Below, piece after piece: positions 31,898 through 40,344 of a stretch of 64,000 bases of DNA; the stretch's first letter is position 1, and each line of letters begins with the position of its first letter. The DNA is from UKL13-2 sp031414695 (GTDB taxonomy: Bacteria; Pseudomonadota; Gammaproteobacteria; Burkholderiales; Usitatibacteraceae). The translations under genes and the position numbers were made by a program. The stretch spans positions 7,432 through 71,431 of the forward strand of contig JANNWG010000018.1 in the NCBI GenBank assembly GCA_031414695.1. The letters are read 5' to 3'. The notes below the pieces were generated by a model. It was not told the DNA's origin. It saw only the letters and a list, made by a program, of their open reading frames with translations, and searched no databases.

Positions 31898-32028
31898 TGG
31901 GAACTTCTTATAACCTCAAATTCCGTTCGCCCTGAGGTATCGAAGGGTTGTTCAAGTCCTATAAATCAAGCACTTAAAAGTGTGTGCTTCGATACCTCAG
32001 CACGAACGGCGGGTTTTGAGAAGTTCCT
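31898..32028. repeat. Family A MITE-like palindrome, copy A2
   Basis: Ends TGGGAACTTCTTATAACC and TTTTGAGAAGTTCC. The interior is the reverse complement of copy A1, with only scattered differences and the A1-specific insert missing. Its right end touches the stop codon of the ferredoxin gene. Confidence 0.75.
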
Positions 32029-32336
32029 TAATTGCTTGATAGTGCCGACAGGCTTATTAGGCCACAGACACCAACCTGCGCCGCCGCCTTCATCTTAGTG
32101 AGCTGAATAAACTTCGCCATGAGTTGATCTTTCGTTTCAACATGCATTTCATTCACCGGAATGCAATCCACCGGGCAGACTTCACGGCATTGCGGGGTGT
32201 CAAAATGGCCGACGCATTCGGTGCATTTGCTTGCGTCAATTTCGTATATCTCGATGCCTTGGTAGATGGCATCGTTCGGGCACTCTGGCTCGCACACGTC
32301 GCAATTGATGCATTGATCGGTGATTTTGAGCGCCAT
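32028..32336 (-). CDS. YfhL-type 2[4Fe-4S] ferredoxin
   Basis: A 102-residue cytosolic electron carrier with two cysteine sets, C-x2-C-x2-C-x3-C (CINCDVCEPECP) and C-x2-C-x8-C-x3-C-x3? arrangement (CTECVGHFDTPQCREVCPVDC), the spacing of YfhL/Alvin ferredoxins with a longer second loop. A helical tail follows (VETKDQLMAKFIQLTK). The last dozen residues (VGVCGLISLSALSSN) look unusual, and the stop lies at the edge of a family A repeat, so the repeat insertion may have reshaped the C-terminus. It is followed 6 bases upstream by coaD on the same strand. Confidence 0.9.
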   Translation of the reverse strand: MALKITDQCINCDVCEPECPNDAIYQGIEIYEIDASKCTECVGHFDTPQCREVCPVDCIPVNEMHVETKDQLMAKFIQLTKMKAAAQVGVCGLISLSALSSN

Positions 32337-32342
32337 GATTGA

Positions 32343-32822
32343 CTACTTGCCGACCTTGGTTTTGAGTGCGGCCATCGTAATCGGATGTACGAAGTCAGAC
32401 ACGTCGCCACCGAGTACGGCAATCTCGCGCACGATGGTGGCGGAGATAAACATGTATTTGTCGGATGGTGTAACGAACATCGTCTCGACGCCTGGATTAA
32501 GCTTTCGGTTCATGCCGGCCATTTGAAATTCATATTCGAAATCAGACACCGCGCGTAGGCCGCGCAAGATCACGTTGGCTTCGTGTTTATTCAAAAAGTC
32601 GGATAACAATCCGGCGAAGCCCATCACTTTTACATTCGGATGTATGGCTAATATTTCGCGTGCCATGCCGACGCGCTCTTCTAATGTGAAAAATGGTTTT
32701 TTCGCTTGGCTGTGGGCGACGGCGACAATGACTTCGCCAAATAGCTTCGAGGCGCGGGCGACCAAATCCTCATGGCCTTTGGTGAGCGGGTCGAATGTGC
32801 CAGGGTATACGGCTCGAATCAT
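32343..32822 (-). CDS. coaD: Phosphopantetheine adenylyltransferase
   Basis: A 159-residue cytosolic enzyme that joins ATP and 4'-phosphopantetheine to form dephospho-CoA, the penultimate step of coenzyme A synthesis. The nucleotidyltransferase motif YPGTFDPLTKGHEDL (T/HxGH) and the C-terminal SATIVREIAVLGGDVSDFVH are intact, and the length is typical. coaE, the last step, is elsewhere in this window (50642). It lies between ferredoxin and rsmD, a common betaproteobacterial order. Confidence 0.97.
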   Translation of the reverse strand: MIRAVYPGTFDPLTKGHEDLVARASKLFGEVIVAVAHSQAKKPFFTLEERVGMAREILAIHPNVKVMGFAGLLSDFLNKHEANVILRGLRAVSDFEYEFQMAGMNRKLNPGVETMFVTPSDKYMFISATIVREIAVLGGDVSDFVHPITMAALKTKVGK

Positions 32823-32890
32823 GATGTTGATTTCTTGAGAGTTTGGTTAAATTGGTGCGCTGCAATATTGTAGTCGTATTTTCACCGCAT

Positions 32891-33463
32891 TTAGCCGGAA
32901 ATATGGCGACTAAGCAATCCAAAATATACCGCGCCTGCCTTGCTCGATTTGACCACTGCGTAGTCTTTTAGCACGCTAGGCTCTGCATCTAGCGGTATTG
33001 CCGACTCCCAATAAAGACGGGCATCTTCAGCCAAAAATGGCTGAATTTGCCCGAGGAATGGCGCATATAGCCCTGCATCAAATGGCGGATCACAAAACAC
33101 CACATCAAACATATGCCGCTGCGTAGGTAAATACTGCAATACATCGCGTTTGATGATCTCAATATTGGTGGCGGCCAAGCGTTTTGCGTTTTCGGTGAGC
33201 GCGGCGACGGCCAGCGCATTCGATTCGCACATCACCACGCGGCTCGCGCCGCGCGATGCCGCCTCAAAGCCTAATGCACCGCTGCCCGCAAAGGCATCTA
33301 GGCAAATCTTGTCATGAAGTGTTTGGCCGAGCCAATTAAAAACAGTCTCGCGCACGCGGCTGGGCGTCGGGCGTAACCCGACAATATCGGGAAATGTGAC
33401 CACACGGCTGCGCCACTGGCCAGCGTTGATGGTGAGTTTATTCTTGGTAGGGCTTGATTTCAT
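32891..33463 (-). CDS. rsmD: 16S rRNA (guanine-N2)-methyltransferase RsmD
   Basis: A 190-residue SAM-dependent enzyme that methylates G966 of 16S rRNA. It has the early VVTFPDIVGLRPTPSRVRET segment specific to RsmD, the SAM motif CLDAFAGSGALGFEAASRG, and the catalytic D-P-P-F (VVFCDPPFD). Cytoplasmic. It reads leftward with coaD; the ATPase gene at 33561 is divergent. Confidence 0.95.
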   Translation of the reverse strand: MKSSPTKNKLTINAGQWRSRVVTFPDIVGLRPTPSRVRETVFNWLGQTLHDKICLDAFAGSGALGFEAASRGASRVVMCESNALAVAALTENAKRLAATNIEIIKRDVLQYLPTQRHMFDVVFCDPPFDAGLYAPFLGQIQPFLAEDARLYWESAIPLDAEPSVLKDYAVVKSSKAGAVYFGLLSRHISG

Positions 33464-33560
33464 AGGACTATTTGCTTGGTGACCTTGCCAATCTTGGCTG
33501 TTTATACTAATCTTATGTCAATATTGACATATTTAATAACTAATACAAAACTAACTATAA

Positions 33561-34742
33561 ATGAATCCGAGAACTAATCCTTATGCGCCCGGTGCAGGCA
33601 CATTACCACCAGAACTTGCGGGACGCGACGACATTATCGAGAAAGCTGCGATTGCGCTTGATCGATTTCGTAGTGGCCTGCCGGCGCGTAGCCTCTTGCT
33701 GGTTGGGCTGCGCGGCGTTGGTAAGACGGTATTGCTCACGCGTATCTCGCAAGCTGCTGAGGAGCAAGGTTTCATCGTCATCAGCATCGAAACGCCGGAA
33801 AAACGTTCACTTCCATCGCTGCTGATTCCCGCACTGCGGTCGGGATTACTCAAGCTTGATAGATTGGTTGCGGCAGGCGACTTAGCAAAAAAAGCGTTGC
33901 GCTCGCTGGGCGGATTTGTTGGCGCAATGAAGTTAACTTACAACGATATTGAATTTGGCCTTGATTTAGGCAAAGAGGCAGGCGTAGCCGATAGCGGCGA
34001 CCTTGAACATGATTTGATTGAGCTACTAGTGTGCGTAGGCAAAGCGGCGCGCGAGAAAGGCACAGCAGTCGTTTTTTTTATCGATGAATTGCAGTATGTG
34101 GAGGAGGAACAATTCGCCGCACTCATTACAGCGCTACACAAATGTACACAACAACAATTGCCAATCGCCCTAATTGGCGCGGGGCTGCCGCAGCTAGTGG
34201 GCAACGCGGGGCGCGCCAAATCGTATGCCGAAAGACTCTTTGAATATCCCGAAATTGGGCCACTCGAAATCGCTGAGGCTAAGCGCGCACTGGTTGCACC
34301 CGCAGCCAAGCTAAATGTAGCCTTTGATGACGATGCGCTGACAGAAATACTTGCACAAACAAATGCTTATCCATATTTCATCCAAGAATGGGGAAAGCAT
34401 AGCTGGCAATGTGCGATGTCTTCGCCCATCACCAAGGCCGATACCGTTGCTGCTACTGATTTAGCGATAGCCGAACTCGATGCTAGTTTTTTTCGAGTGC
34501 GTTTTGATCGACTCACGCCGTCAGAAAAAAAATATTTACGCGCCATGGCAGAGTTAGGGCCTGGACCTCATAGATCTGGTGACATAGCCCACTTACTTGC
34601 ACGGGAAGTGACTAATGTTGCACCGACACGTTCTTCCTTGATTAAAAAAGGCATGATATACAGTCCATCTCATGGCGATAATAGTTTCACCGTGCCGTTA
34701 TTTGATGATTACTTAAAACGGGTCATGCCTGAGCTTATTTAA
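33561..34742 (+). CDS. AAA/STAND-type ATP-binding protein
   Basis: A 393-residue P-loop ATPase. Walker A is at about 49-56 (GLRGVGKT) and Walker B at VVFFIDELQ (about 174-181). It is followed by ALIGAGLPQL (sensor-like) and a C-terminal winged-helix-like domain (LTPSEKKYLRAMAELGPGPHRSGDIAHLL). The layout is that of AAA_16 / Cdc6-like or archaeal-type STAND ATPases, which often serve as standalone genes of unknown role. Its place between rsmD and ftsY is unusual for this locus and suggests an insertion. No signal peptide. Function unknown. Confidence 0.75.
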   Translation: MNPRTNPYAPGAGTLPPELAGRDDIIEKAAIALDRFRSGLPARSLLLVGLRGVGKTVLLTRISQAAEEQGFIVISIETPEKRSLPSLLIPALRSGLLKLDRLVAAGDLAKKALRSLGGFVGAMKLTYNDIEFGLDLGKEAGVADSGDLEHDLIELLVCVGKAAREKGTAVVFFIDELQYVEEEQFAALITALHKCTQQQLPIALIGAGLPQLVGNAGRAKSYAERLFEYPEIGPLEIAEAKRALVAPAAKLNVAFDDDALTEILAQTNAYPYFIQEWGKHSWQCAMSSPITKADTVAATDLAIAELDASFFRVRFDRLTPSEKKYLRAMAELGPGPHRSGDIAHLLAREVTNVAPTRSSLIKKGMIYSPSHGDNSFTVPLFDDYLKRVMPELI

Positions 34743-34783
34743 AGAGCTGCATTTATTTCTACTATTCGCATTAGGATTAAATT

Positions 34784-35755
34784 TTGTTTTCTATATTTAG
34801 TAAAAAAGAGCCTGTAAAAGAATTGCCACCAGCGGAGTCAAGTGGCTGGCTCGGCCGCCTCAAATCAGGGCTATCAAAAACGCGTGCGGTGTTAAACCGC
34901 GATGTGACGGATTTATTCGCGCGTTATCCAAAAATCGACGATGCCCTTTTTGAGGAATTAGAGTCTGCCTTGATCACGGCCGATGTTGGTGTACATGCCG
35001 CAGCGCGTTTAATTACCGACTTAAAAACCGCGCAGCGCACCTTAAAAATCGCCGATGGTCAGACGTTGCAAGTTGAATTCAAGCGCTCTCTGACGGCGCT
35101 GATTTCCCCACTTGAGCAGCCGCTCGATGTATCGACGCATAAGCCGTTCGTCATCATGATTGCTGGCGTGAATGGCGCTGGTAAAACCACTACTATTGGT
35201 AAGCTCGCTAAATATTTTCAATCGCAAAATTTGAAGGTGATGCTAGCCGCAGGTGATACGTTTCGCGCCGCCGCACGTGAGCAGCTCATGACGTGGGGGG
35301 AGCGCAATAATGTGACCGTCATCGCGCAAGAAAGTGGCGATGCCGCGGCGGTGATATTTGATGCGGTCAATGCCGCCAAAGCGCGCGGCATTGATGTGAT
35401 ATTGGCCGATACCGCAGGGCGCTTGCCAACGCAGCTACATCTGATGGAAGAAATTAAAAAAGTAAAGCGCGTCATCGCCAAAGCAGACCCAACTGCACCG
35501 CATGAGACATTGCTCGTCTTAGACGCAAATACGGGGCAGAATGCGCTTTCCCAAGTCAAAGCCTTTGATGACGCGCTCCAGCTAACGGGTTTGGTCGTAA
35601 CAAAGCTCGACGGCACCGCAAAGGGCGGCATGATTGCCGCACTCGCGGTAGCTGCCGCGGATAGAGCAATTCCGGTGCGATTTATCGGCGTAGGGGAAGC
35701 GATTGATGACTTACGACCATTTGTAGCGCGTGACTATGTGGATGCGTTGTTTTAG
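34784..35755 (+). CDS. ftsY: Signal recognition particle receptor FtsY
   Basis: A 323-residue SRP GTPase that docks ribosome-SRP complexes at the inner membrane. The N domain begins RLKSGLSKTRAVL. The G domain has P-loop GVNGAGKTTT, DTAGRLP, and TKLDGTAKGG. The acidic A domain is very short, as in many betaproteobacteria. The start is TTG at 34784 (MFSIFSKKEP), with AGGA upstream; no ATG fits. ftsE and ftsX follow on the same strand. Confidence 0.96.
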   Translation: MFSIFSKKEPVKELPPAESSGWLGRLKSGLSKTRAVLNRDVTDLFARYPKIDDALFEELESALITADVGVHAAARLITDLKTAQRTLKIADGQTLQVEFKRSLTALISPLEQPLDVSTHKPFVIMIAGVNGAGKTTTIGKLAKYFQSQNLKVMLAAGDTFRAAAREQLMTWGERNNVTVIAQESGDAAAVIFDAVNAAKARGIDVILADTAGRLPTQLHLMEEIKKVKRVIAKADPTAPHETLLVLDANTGQNALSQVKAFDDALQLTGLVVTKLDGTAKGGMIAALAVAAADRAIPVRFIGVGEAIDDLRPFVARDYVDALF

Positions 35756-35865
35756 TTGAGCGGTTATTCATACTTGCTAGGTTCAATTATTGCTGTAAAT
35801 TTATCGCACGCTAAACGCTAAACTCCCAACACTGAACTCAACACGCCGAACGTCAAACCCAAACA

Positions 35866-36516
35866 ATGATTACCTTCGCCACCACTACCAAGCGCTACGC
35901 CAATGGCTATGAGGCCTTAAAGGGCGTATCGCTGACCATTGAAAAAGGCGAGATGGTAGCGGTGACTGGGCATTCGGGTGCGGGCAAATCGACGCTCTTA
36001 AAACTCGCGGCAGGTATTGAATTAGCGAGTCAAGGTAGCGTGTTGGTGAATAACCAAAATTTAGCAAAGCTCAAGGAAGCTGGGCTCGCGGTATTGCGGC
36101 GCAACTTAGGCTTGGTGTTTCAAGATCACAAATTATTATTTGATCGTGCGGTGTTTGATAACGTCGCGCTGCCATTAGAAATTGCTGGCTTCACGCGCAT
36201 TGAAACTGGCAAACGCGTGCGTGCCGCGCTCGATAAAGTGGGTTTACTCCAGCGCGAAAAAGCGAATCCAATTCAACTCTCTGGTGGCGAGCAGCAGCGA
36301 CTTTGCATTGCGCGTGCGATTGTCAATCGTCCCTCGATGCTGATTGCCGATGAGCCGACCGGTAATCTCGATCAAGCGTATGCGGCAACGATTATGGATT
36401 TGTTTAAGTCGTTTAATCAGGTTGGCGTGACGGTGCTGCTCTCGACGCACGATACCGTGGGCTTGGAGCGTCTCGCCTGTCGGCGTATCGCTATCGAGCA
36501 AGGAGTCATTTCATAA
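35866..36516 (+). CDS. ftsE: Cell-division ABC transporter ATPase FtsE
   Basis: A 216-residue ATPase that works with FtsX to activate septal cell-wall hydrolases. Walker A is GHSGAGKST, signature LSGGEQQR, Walker B LIADEPTGNLD, with the H-loop in LLSTHD. The stop overlaps the ftsX start (TAATG at 36514-36518). The complete FtsE motif set is present. Confidence 0.97.
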   Translation: MITFATTTKRYANGYEALKGVSLTIEKGEMVAVTGHSGAGKSTLLKLAAGIELASQGSVLVNNQNLAKLKEAGLAVLRRNLGLVFQDHKLLFDRAVFDNVALPLEIAGFTRIETGKRVRAALDKVGLLQREKANPIQLSGGEQQRLCIARAIVNRPSMLIADEPTGNLDQAYAATIMDLFKSFNQVGVTVLLSTHDTVGLERLACRRIAIEQGVIS

Positions 36517-37424
36517 TGCGCGCTTGGCTCACCACACACTCTCAAGCCTTTACACGTGCGCTCATGCGAATGCGTGCGCAGCCACTAGCAACTGCGCTTT
36601 CTATTGCCGTGATTGCCATTGCTATTTTGCTGCCGCTGGCGCTCTACATTGTCTTTGCCAATGTTACTAATGCAGCATCGCGGCTCAATACTGAGCCAAA
36701 CGTGAATGTCTATTTAGCACTCACCGCGACTGACATAGAGGCCAAAGAGATTGAGAAAAAAATACGCGCGCAAGGCAATGCGGGCTCTGTGGCATTCATC
36801 CCGCGCGAGACTGCATTAGCAGAAATGAAAAAGCGCGCCAACTTAGGCGACCTACTTGCAGGTATCGATAGCAACCCGCTGCCGCATGCCTTCGCCATCA
36901 AACCAAAATCAACCGACATCGCAACGCTTGATACCATGCGCCGCGACATCGCCGCGATGCCTAAAGTAGAAGTCGTGACAATGGATTTTGAGTGGGCAAA
37001 AAAACTCGCCCGCTTTGTTGAGTTTGCCCAACGCATCGTATTTTTAATTGGCGCTGTACTCGCCGCCGCGGTCGTATTTGTCATTGGCAATACCATCCGC
37101 CTTCAAATGCTCACGCAAAAAGACGAAATCATCGTCGCACGTTTAATTGGCGCGACTAGACGATTTGTGCGCCGACCATTTTTATATTTCGGCATATTGC
37201 AAGGTGCGGCTGCAGGTGTGATTGCCGTCATTGCTGTTAACGTCTTGACCATCTGGGTGGGCGGTGAAGTCAACATTCTCGCCGCATCTTACGGTGCGGA
37301 TTTTCAACTCCGCGCACCGACGCTCATACAATCAGCATGGGTTATCGCCGGTGGTGCCGCGTTGGGATGGATCGGCGCGTTTGTGTCGGTGTCTATGTAT
37401 TGGCGGCAGGGGGAAGGGAATTAA
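36516..37424 (+). CDS. ftsX: Cell-division membrane protein FtsX
   Basis: A 302-residue inner-membrane protein with four transmembrane segments (about 22-45, 170-195, 220-245 and 270-292). A periplasmic domain after the first segment (VNVYLALTATDIEAKEIEKK start) binds hydrolase activators. IARLIGATRRFVRRPFLY, read here as VARLIGATRRFVRRPF, is the conserved cytoplasmic loop that couples to FtsE. It is translationally coupled to ftsE. Confidence 0.96.
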   Translation: MRAWLTTHSQAFTRALMRMRAQPLATALSIAVIAIAILLPLALYIVFANVTNAASRLNTEPNVNVYLALTATDIEAKEIEKKIRAQGNAGSVAFIPRETALAEMKKRANLGDLLAGIDSNPLPHAFAIKPKSTDIATLDTMRRDIAAMPKVEVVTMDFEWAKKLARFVEFAQRIVFLIGAVLAAAVVFVIGNTIRLQMLTQKDEIIVARLIGATRRFVRRPFLYFGILQGAAAGVIAVIAVNVLTIWVGGEVNILAASYGADFQLRAPTLIQSAWVIAGGAALGWIGAFVSVSMYWRQGEGN

Positions 37425-37504
37425 GAGACTAATATGCATTACAACGATGTTGTGATGCACTGATGTGTTGATGTCATAATGTTTATACGTATTTAGGAGA
37501 TCGT

Positions 37505-37729
37505 ATGCGAACCACATTAAATTTAGATCCGCAATTAGTAAACACAGCCAAACGATTAGCGGCGGCACGTTCTGTGGCACTAGGCGATATTATTTCTGAG
37601 TTAGCTAATATTGGACTTGATGCCCAAAGCCAAGCGATAACGGCACACAAAAATAGTTTTCCCGTATTCAAAATACCAAGCGGCACGCCAATGATTGGTC
37701 TGGAAGACGTCAAAATGGATGAAGACTGA
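37505..37729 (+). CDS. Ribbon-helix-helix antitoxin (CopG-like)
   Basis: A 74-residue protein with an RHH fold in the first 45 residues (MRTTLNLDPQLVNTAKRLAA, a strand followed by two helices). The short C-terminal tail would bind the toxin. It is the likely antitoxin and autorepressor of the PIN gene whose ATG overlaps its stop codon (TGATG). AGGAG precedes the start at 37505. Confidence 0.85.
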   Translation: MRTTLNLDPQLVNTAKRLAAARSVALGDIISELANIGLDAQSQAITAHKNSFPVFKIPSGTPMIGLEDVKMDED

Positions 37730-38208
37730 TGCCGCAGCAAGCAAATAAAATGGCGCCGAAAGCGCCTAATATTTTTTTGCTTGATGTCAATGTGCTGATT
37801 GCGTTAGCGTGGCCATCGCATGTGCATCATGAGGCGGCGCATGTTTGGTTTGAAGAGACTGGTAAGCCCGCATGGGCAAGTTGTCCTTTGACGCAGTTGG
37901 CATTTGTTCGTATTTCATCTAACCCAAAAATTATTCCATCTGCTGTGAGCCCGCGTGCTGCAGTCAATTTGCTGACAGAAATGACCACGCTACCAGGACA
38001 CATATTTTTTGCTGATGTTTTGCAGCTTAGTGCGCTGATTACCTTCACAAGCAAGTCTTTCATCGGCCATCGGCAAACCACTGATGCTTATTTGCTGGCG
38101 TTAGCAATGCATAACAAATGTAGGCTCGCAACACTTGATCAAGGTGTAGGTGATTTATTGCCTGAAGCAAAGCGATCTGGCGTTATTGCTTTAATTTTGG
38201 GGCATTAG
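37729..38208 (+). CDS. PIN-domain toxin (VapC-like)
   Basis: A 159-residue PIN ribonuclease. The first acidic residue is D19 in IFLLDVNVLIALAW, and a later D lies in QTTDAYLLALA. The second acidic position is glutamine here (CPLTQLAFVRI), as I recall in part of this subfamily; this could lower or change catalysis. The final ATLDQG segment carries the last acid. It is coupled to the RHH gene. The toxin function is inferred from family. Confidence 0.85.
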   Translation: MPQQANKMAPKAPNIFLLDVNVLIALAWPSHVHHEAAHVWFEETGKPAWASCPLTQLAFVRISSNPKIIPSAVSPRAAVNLLTEMTTLPGHIFFADVLQLSALITFTSKSFIGHRQTTDAYLLALAMHNKCRLATLDQGVGDLLPEAKRSGVIALILGH

Positions 38209-38347
38209 TTAACGCGCCTCAAAACTCAAAAATAGGCCAATAGAATTAATTAACCTGTTTTATTGGGTGTTACGCACAGTAAGCGCTAACACTTAACCTT
38301 AAATATACAACTTTCAACTTTACGTCACATCTGAACTTCCTCATCGT

Positions 38348-38374
38348 TTAGCACTCCTAGCTGTGGAGTGCTAA
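38348..38374. promoter_or_regulatory. CIRCE operator (HrcA site) upstream of rpoH
   Basis: TTAGCACTC (38348-38356), 9-base spacer, GAGTGCTAA (38366-38374): a perfect match to the CIRCE inverted repeat. The rpoH start codon is 68 bases downstream. HrcA, which usually represses groESL and dnaK, would thus control the heat-shock sigma factor gene. Confidence 0.9.
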
Positions 38375-38441
38375 TATTCTGTTTGACCGCACTTGAAGCC
38401 AATCATTTTGGCCTTATGTGATTAGGAGAGGAGCTTTTTTC

Positions 38442-39308
38442 ATGACAACTGCTATGAATTTACCTGTAATGTCCGCGCTATCAGTGGCCAGCCTTGAGAA
38501 TTACATCTCGAGTGTGAACCGTATTCCGATGTTGACGCCTGAGCGTGAGCACAACTTGGGTGTCGCCCTTAAAGAGCGCGGCGACTTATCGGCGGCGTCT
38601 GAAATGGTGATGTCGCATTTGCGGCTCGTGGTTGCGATTGCGCGTAATTACGCAGGCTACGGCTTGCAGCACGCTGACCTAATTCAAGAAGGCAACATTG
38701 GCTTGATGAAGGCGGTCAAGCGTTTTGACCCAGATCGCGGTGTGCGCTTAGTGTCGTTCGCGATGCATTGGATCAAGGCTGAAATCCACGAATATATTTT
38801 GAAAAACTGGCGCATTGTGAAAATCGCCACGACTAAGGCGCAGCGCAAATTATTTTTTAATCTTCGCTCGATGAAGCCGAATTTCGGCACGCTTTCACCC
38901 GCAGAAGTTAAAGAAGTCGCGCGCCAACTTAATGTCAAAGAAACTGACGTTAGTGAAATGGAAAAGCGCTTAACCGGACAAGAAATTTCACTCGAACCAA
39001 ATGATGGCGACGACGAAAATTGGGTAAGCCCGATTGCTTATCTGCAAGACAGTACAATGGATGCTGCTACACGTTTAAGCGTAATGCAAAAAGAAGTGGC
39101 CGCGACCGAAGGCATGGAAGCCGCGCTCAACTCACTCGATGAACGCAGCCGTCGCATTATCCAAACGCGTTGGCTCAATGAAGGTGAAGAAAAAACGCTG
39201 CATGAATTGGCCGACGAATATGGTGTGTCAGCCGAGCGTATTCGCCAGATCGAGGTCAAAGCGATGCAAAAAATGAAGCTCGCGCTAAAGGATTATGCTG
39301 AGGCGTAA
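38442..39308 (+). CDS. rpoH: RNA polymerase heat-shock sigma factor sigma-32
   Basis: A 288-residue group 3 sigma factor that directs transcription of chaperone and protease genes. Region 1.2/2 reads SLENYISSVNRIPMLTPERE, DLIQEGNIGLMKAVKRFDP and RLVSFAMHWIKAEIHEY. RpoH-specific region C is QRKLFFNLRS. Region 4 has the helix-turn-helix LADEYGVSAERIRQIE. ATG 38442 is preferred, with GGAGAGGAG upstream, over a longer frame from 38418. A CIRCE operator lies in its promoter region. A hairpin terminator follows the stop. Confidence 0.96.
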   Translation: MTTAMNLPVMSALSVASLENYISSVNRIPMLTPEREHNLGVALKERGDLSAASEMVMSHLRLVVAIARNYAGYGLQHADLIQEGNIGLMKAVKRFDPDRGVRLVSFAMHWIKAEIHEYILKNWRIVKIATTKAQRKLFFNLRSMKPNFGTLSPAEVKEVARQLNVKETDVSEMEKRLTGQEISLEPNDGDDENWVSPIAYLQDSTMDAATRLSVMQKEVAATEGMEAALNSLDERSRRIIQTRWLNEGEEKTLHELADEYGVSAERIRQIEVKAMQKMKLALKDYAEA

Positions 39309-39330
39309 TTTCTACTAGGCGTCGACAATA

Positions 39331-39357
39331 AAAAAGGGCGCTGTTAGCGCCCTTTTT
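39331..39357. terminator. Bidirectional terminator between rpoH and ridA
   Basis: AAAAA-GGGCGCT-GTT-AGCGCCC-TTTTT: a 7-bp G/C-rich stem with a 3-base loop, flanked by A and T runs. It serves both converging genes. Confidence 0.92.
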
Positions 39358-39372
39358 ATTTACATAATTTCT

Positions 39373-39720
39373 TTAGATTCCAGCCACTACCAGCATTTCC
39401 ACTTTCCACTCTGGCTTGGCTAATTTCGCCTCTACTGTAGCCCGTGGTGGTGTCGCACCTTGCACTACCCACTCATCCCACACCGCATTCATGGCGGGGA
39501 AATCATTCATATCGGCGATGAAGATGCTGAGTTGTAAAATTTTTGTCTTGTCGCTGCCCGCTTCGGCTAGTAACTTATCAATAGCAGCAAGCACCTGCTT
39601 AGTTTGACCAGTGATGCCTTGGCTGCTATCTTCGGCAACTTGGCCGGCGAGATAAATGGTGTTGTTATAAATCGCCGCCTCAGATAGACGTTTACCGATG
39701 TGTAAGCGTTGAATAGCCAT
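39373..39720 (-). CDS. RidA-family enamine/imine deaminase
   Basis: A 115-residue protein of the RidA (YjgF/YER057c) family, which hydrolyses reactive 2-aminoacrylate-type enamines released by PLP enzymes. The AIYNNTIYLAGQVAED region and the R in TPPRATVEAKLA (substrate carboxylate clamp) are present. It is slightly shorter than E. coli RidA and belongs to a sister subgroup, so the exact substrate is open. Confidence 0.9.
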   Translation of the reverse strand: MAIQRLHIGKRLSEAAIYNNTIYLAGQVAEDSSQGITGQTKQVLAAIDKLLAEAGSDKTKILQLSIFIADMNDFPAMNAVWDEWVVQGATPPRATVEAKLAKPEWKVEMLVVAGI

Positions 39721-39760
39721 AGTGTTTTCCCTTTTGATAAAGACAATAAAAATTTACGCG

Positions 39761-40342
39761 TTACATCAGCCGTTTAATATCAGCTGTTAATTTGTCTGCG
39801 CCGATGCCGTAAGGTGCCATTAAACGAAGTCGGCCTTGCGGGTCAAAAATCAGCGTGCCAGCTGTGTGGTCAATGGTGTATGAATCTTCTGTGCGTCCAC
39901 GCGCCACACGGGCGATGATGTTGAAATCCTTGGTAACTTTTAGCGTTGTGGCGTCGTCACCATAAAGCCCTAAAAAGCTCGGATGAAATGCAGGCACGTA
40001 TTGGGATAGCAGGGCAGCGGTGTCTCGCTTCGGGTCAACGGTCACAAACAACACTTGCAGTTTGCTACTGTCAGCACCAAGCTGCTGCATGACTTGTTTC
40101 ATTTCGGCTAGCGTTGTCGGACAAACGTCAGGGCAAAACGTAAAGCCGAAAAATATCGCGACCACCTTGCCGCGAAAATCCGCCATCGTACGCGGCTTAC
40201 CGGTATGGTCAGTCAAGCGAAAGTCGTTGGCGTAGGTAGGTGCGCCGGTTATATCGACACTGTTAAAGGCGGGTTTAGCGGGCTCGCAGCCTGTAAGCGT
40301 AATTGTAATAAACGCAAAAACTAATAAAGTAAGTGAGCGCAT
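39761..40342 (-). CDS. SCO1/SenC-family copper chaperone
   Basis: A 193-residue membrane-anchored protein that helps load the CuA centre of cytochrome oxidase. A lipoprotein-like start (LVFAFITITLTGCEPAKP, lipobox cysteine at about 19) precedes a thioredoxin fold with copper-binding C-x3-C (FTFCPDVCPTT) and the later H in YTIDHTAG. It ends the oxidase-biogenesis operon that begins at ctaG or coxC. Confidence 0.93.
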   Translation of the reverse strand: MRSLTLLVFAFITITLTGCEPAKPAFNSVDITGAPTYANDFRLTDHTGKPRTMADFRGKVVAIFFGFTFCPDVCPTTLAEMKQVMQQLGADSSKLQVLFVTVDPKRDTAALLSQYVPAFHPSFLGLYGDDATTLKVTKDFNIIARVARGRTEDSYTIDHTAGTLIFDPQGRLRLMAPYGIGADKLTADIKRLM

Positions 40343-40344
40343 GA

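Noticed and set aside
38333..38359. Sigma-E type promoter upstream of rpoH
   Set aside because: GAACTT at 38333-38338 resembles the -35, but the expected -10 (TCTGA-like) at the right distance is only TCCTA, too weak to support.
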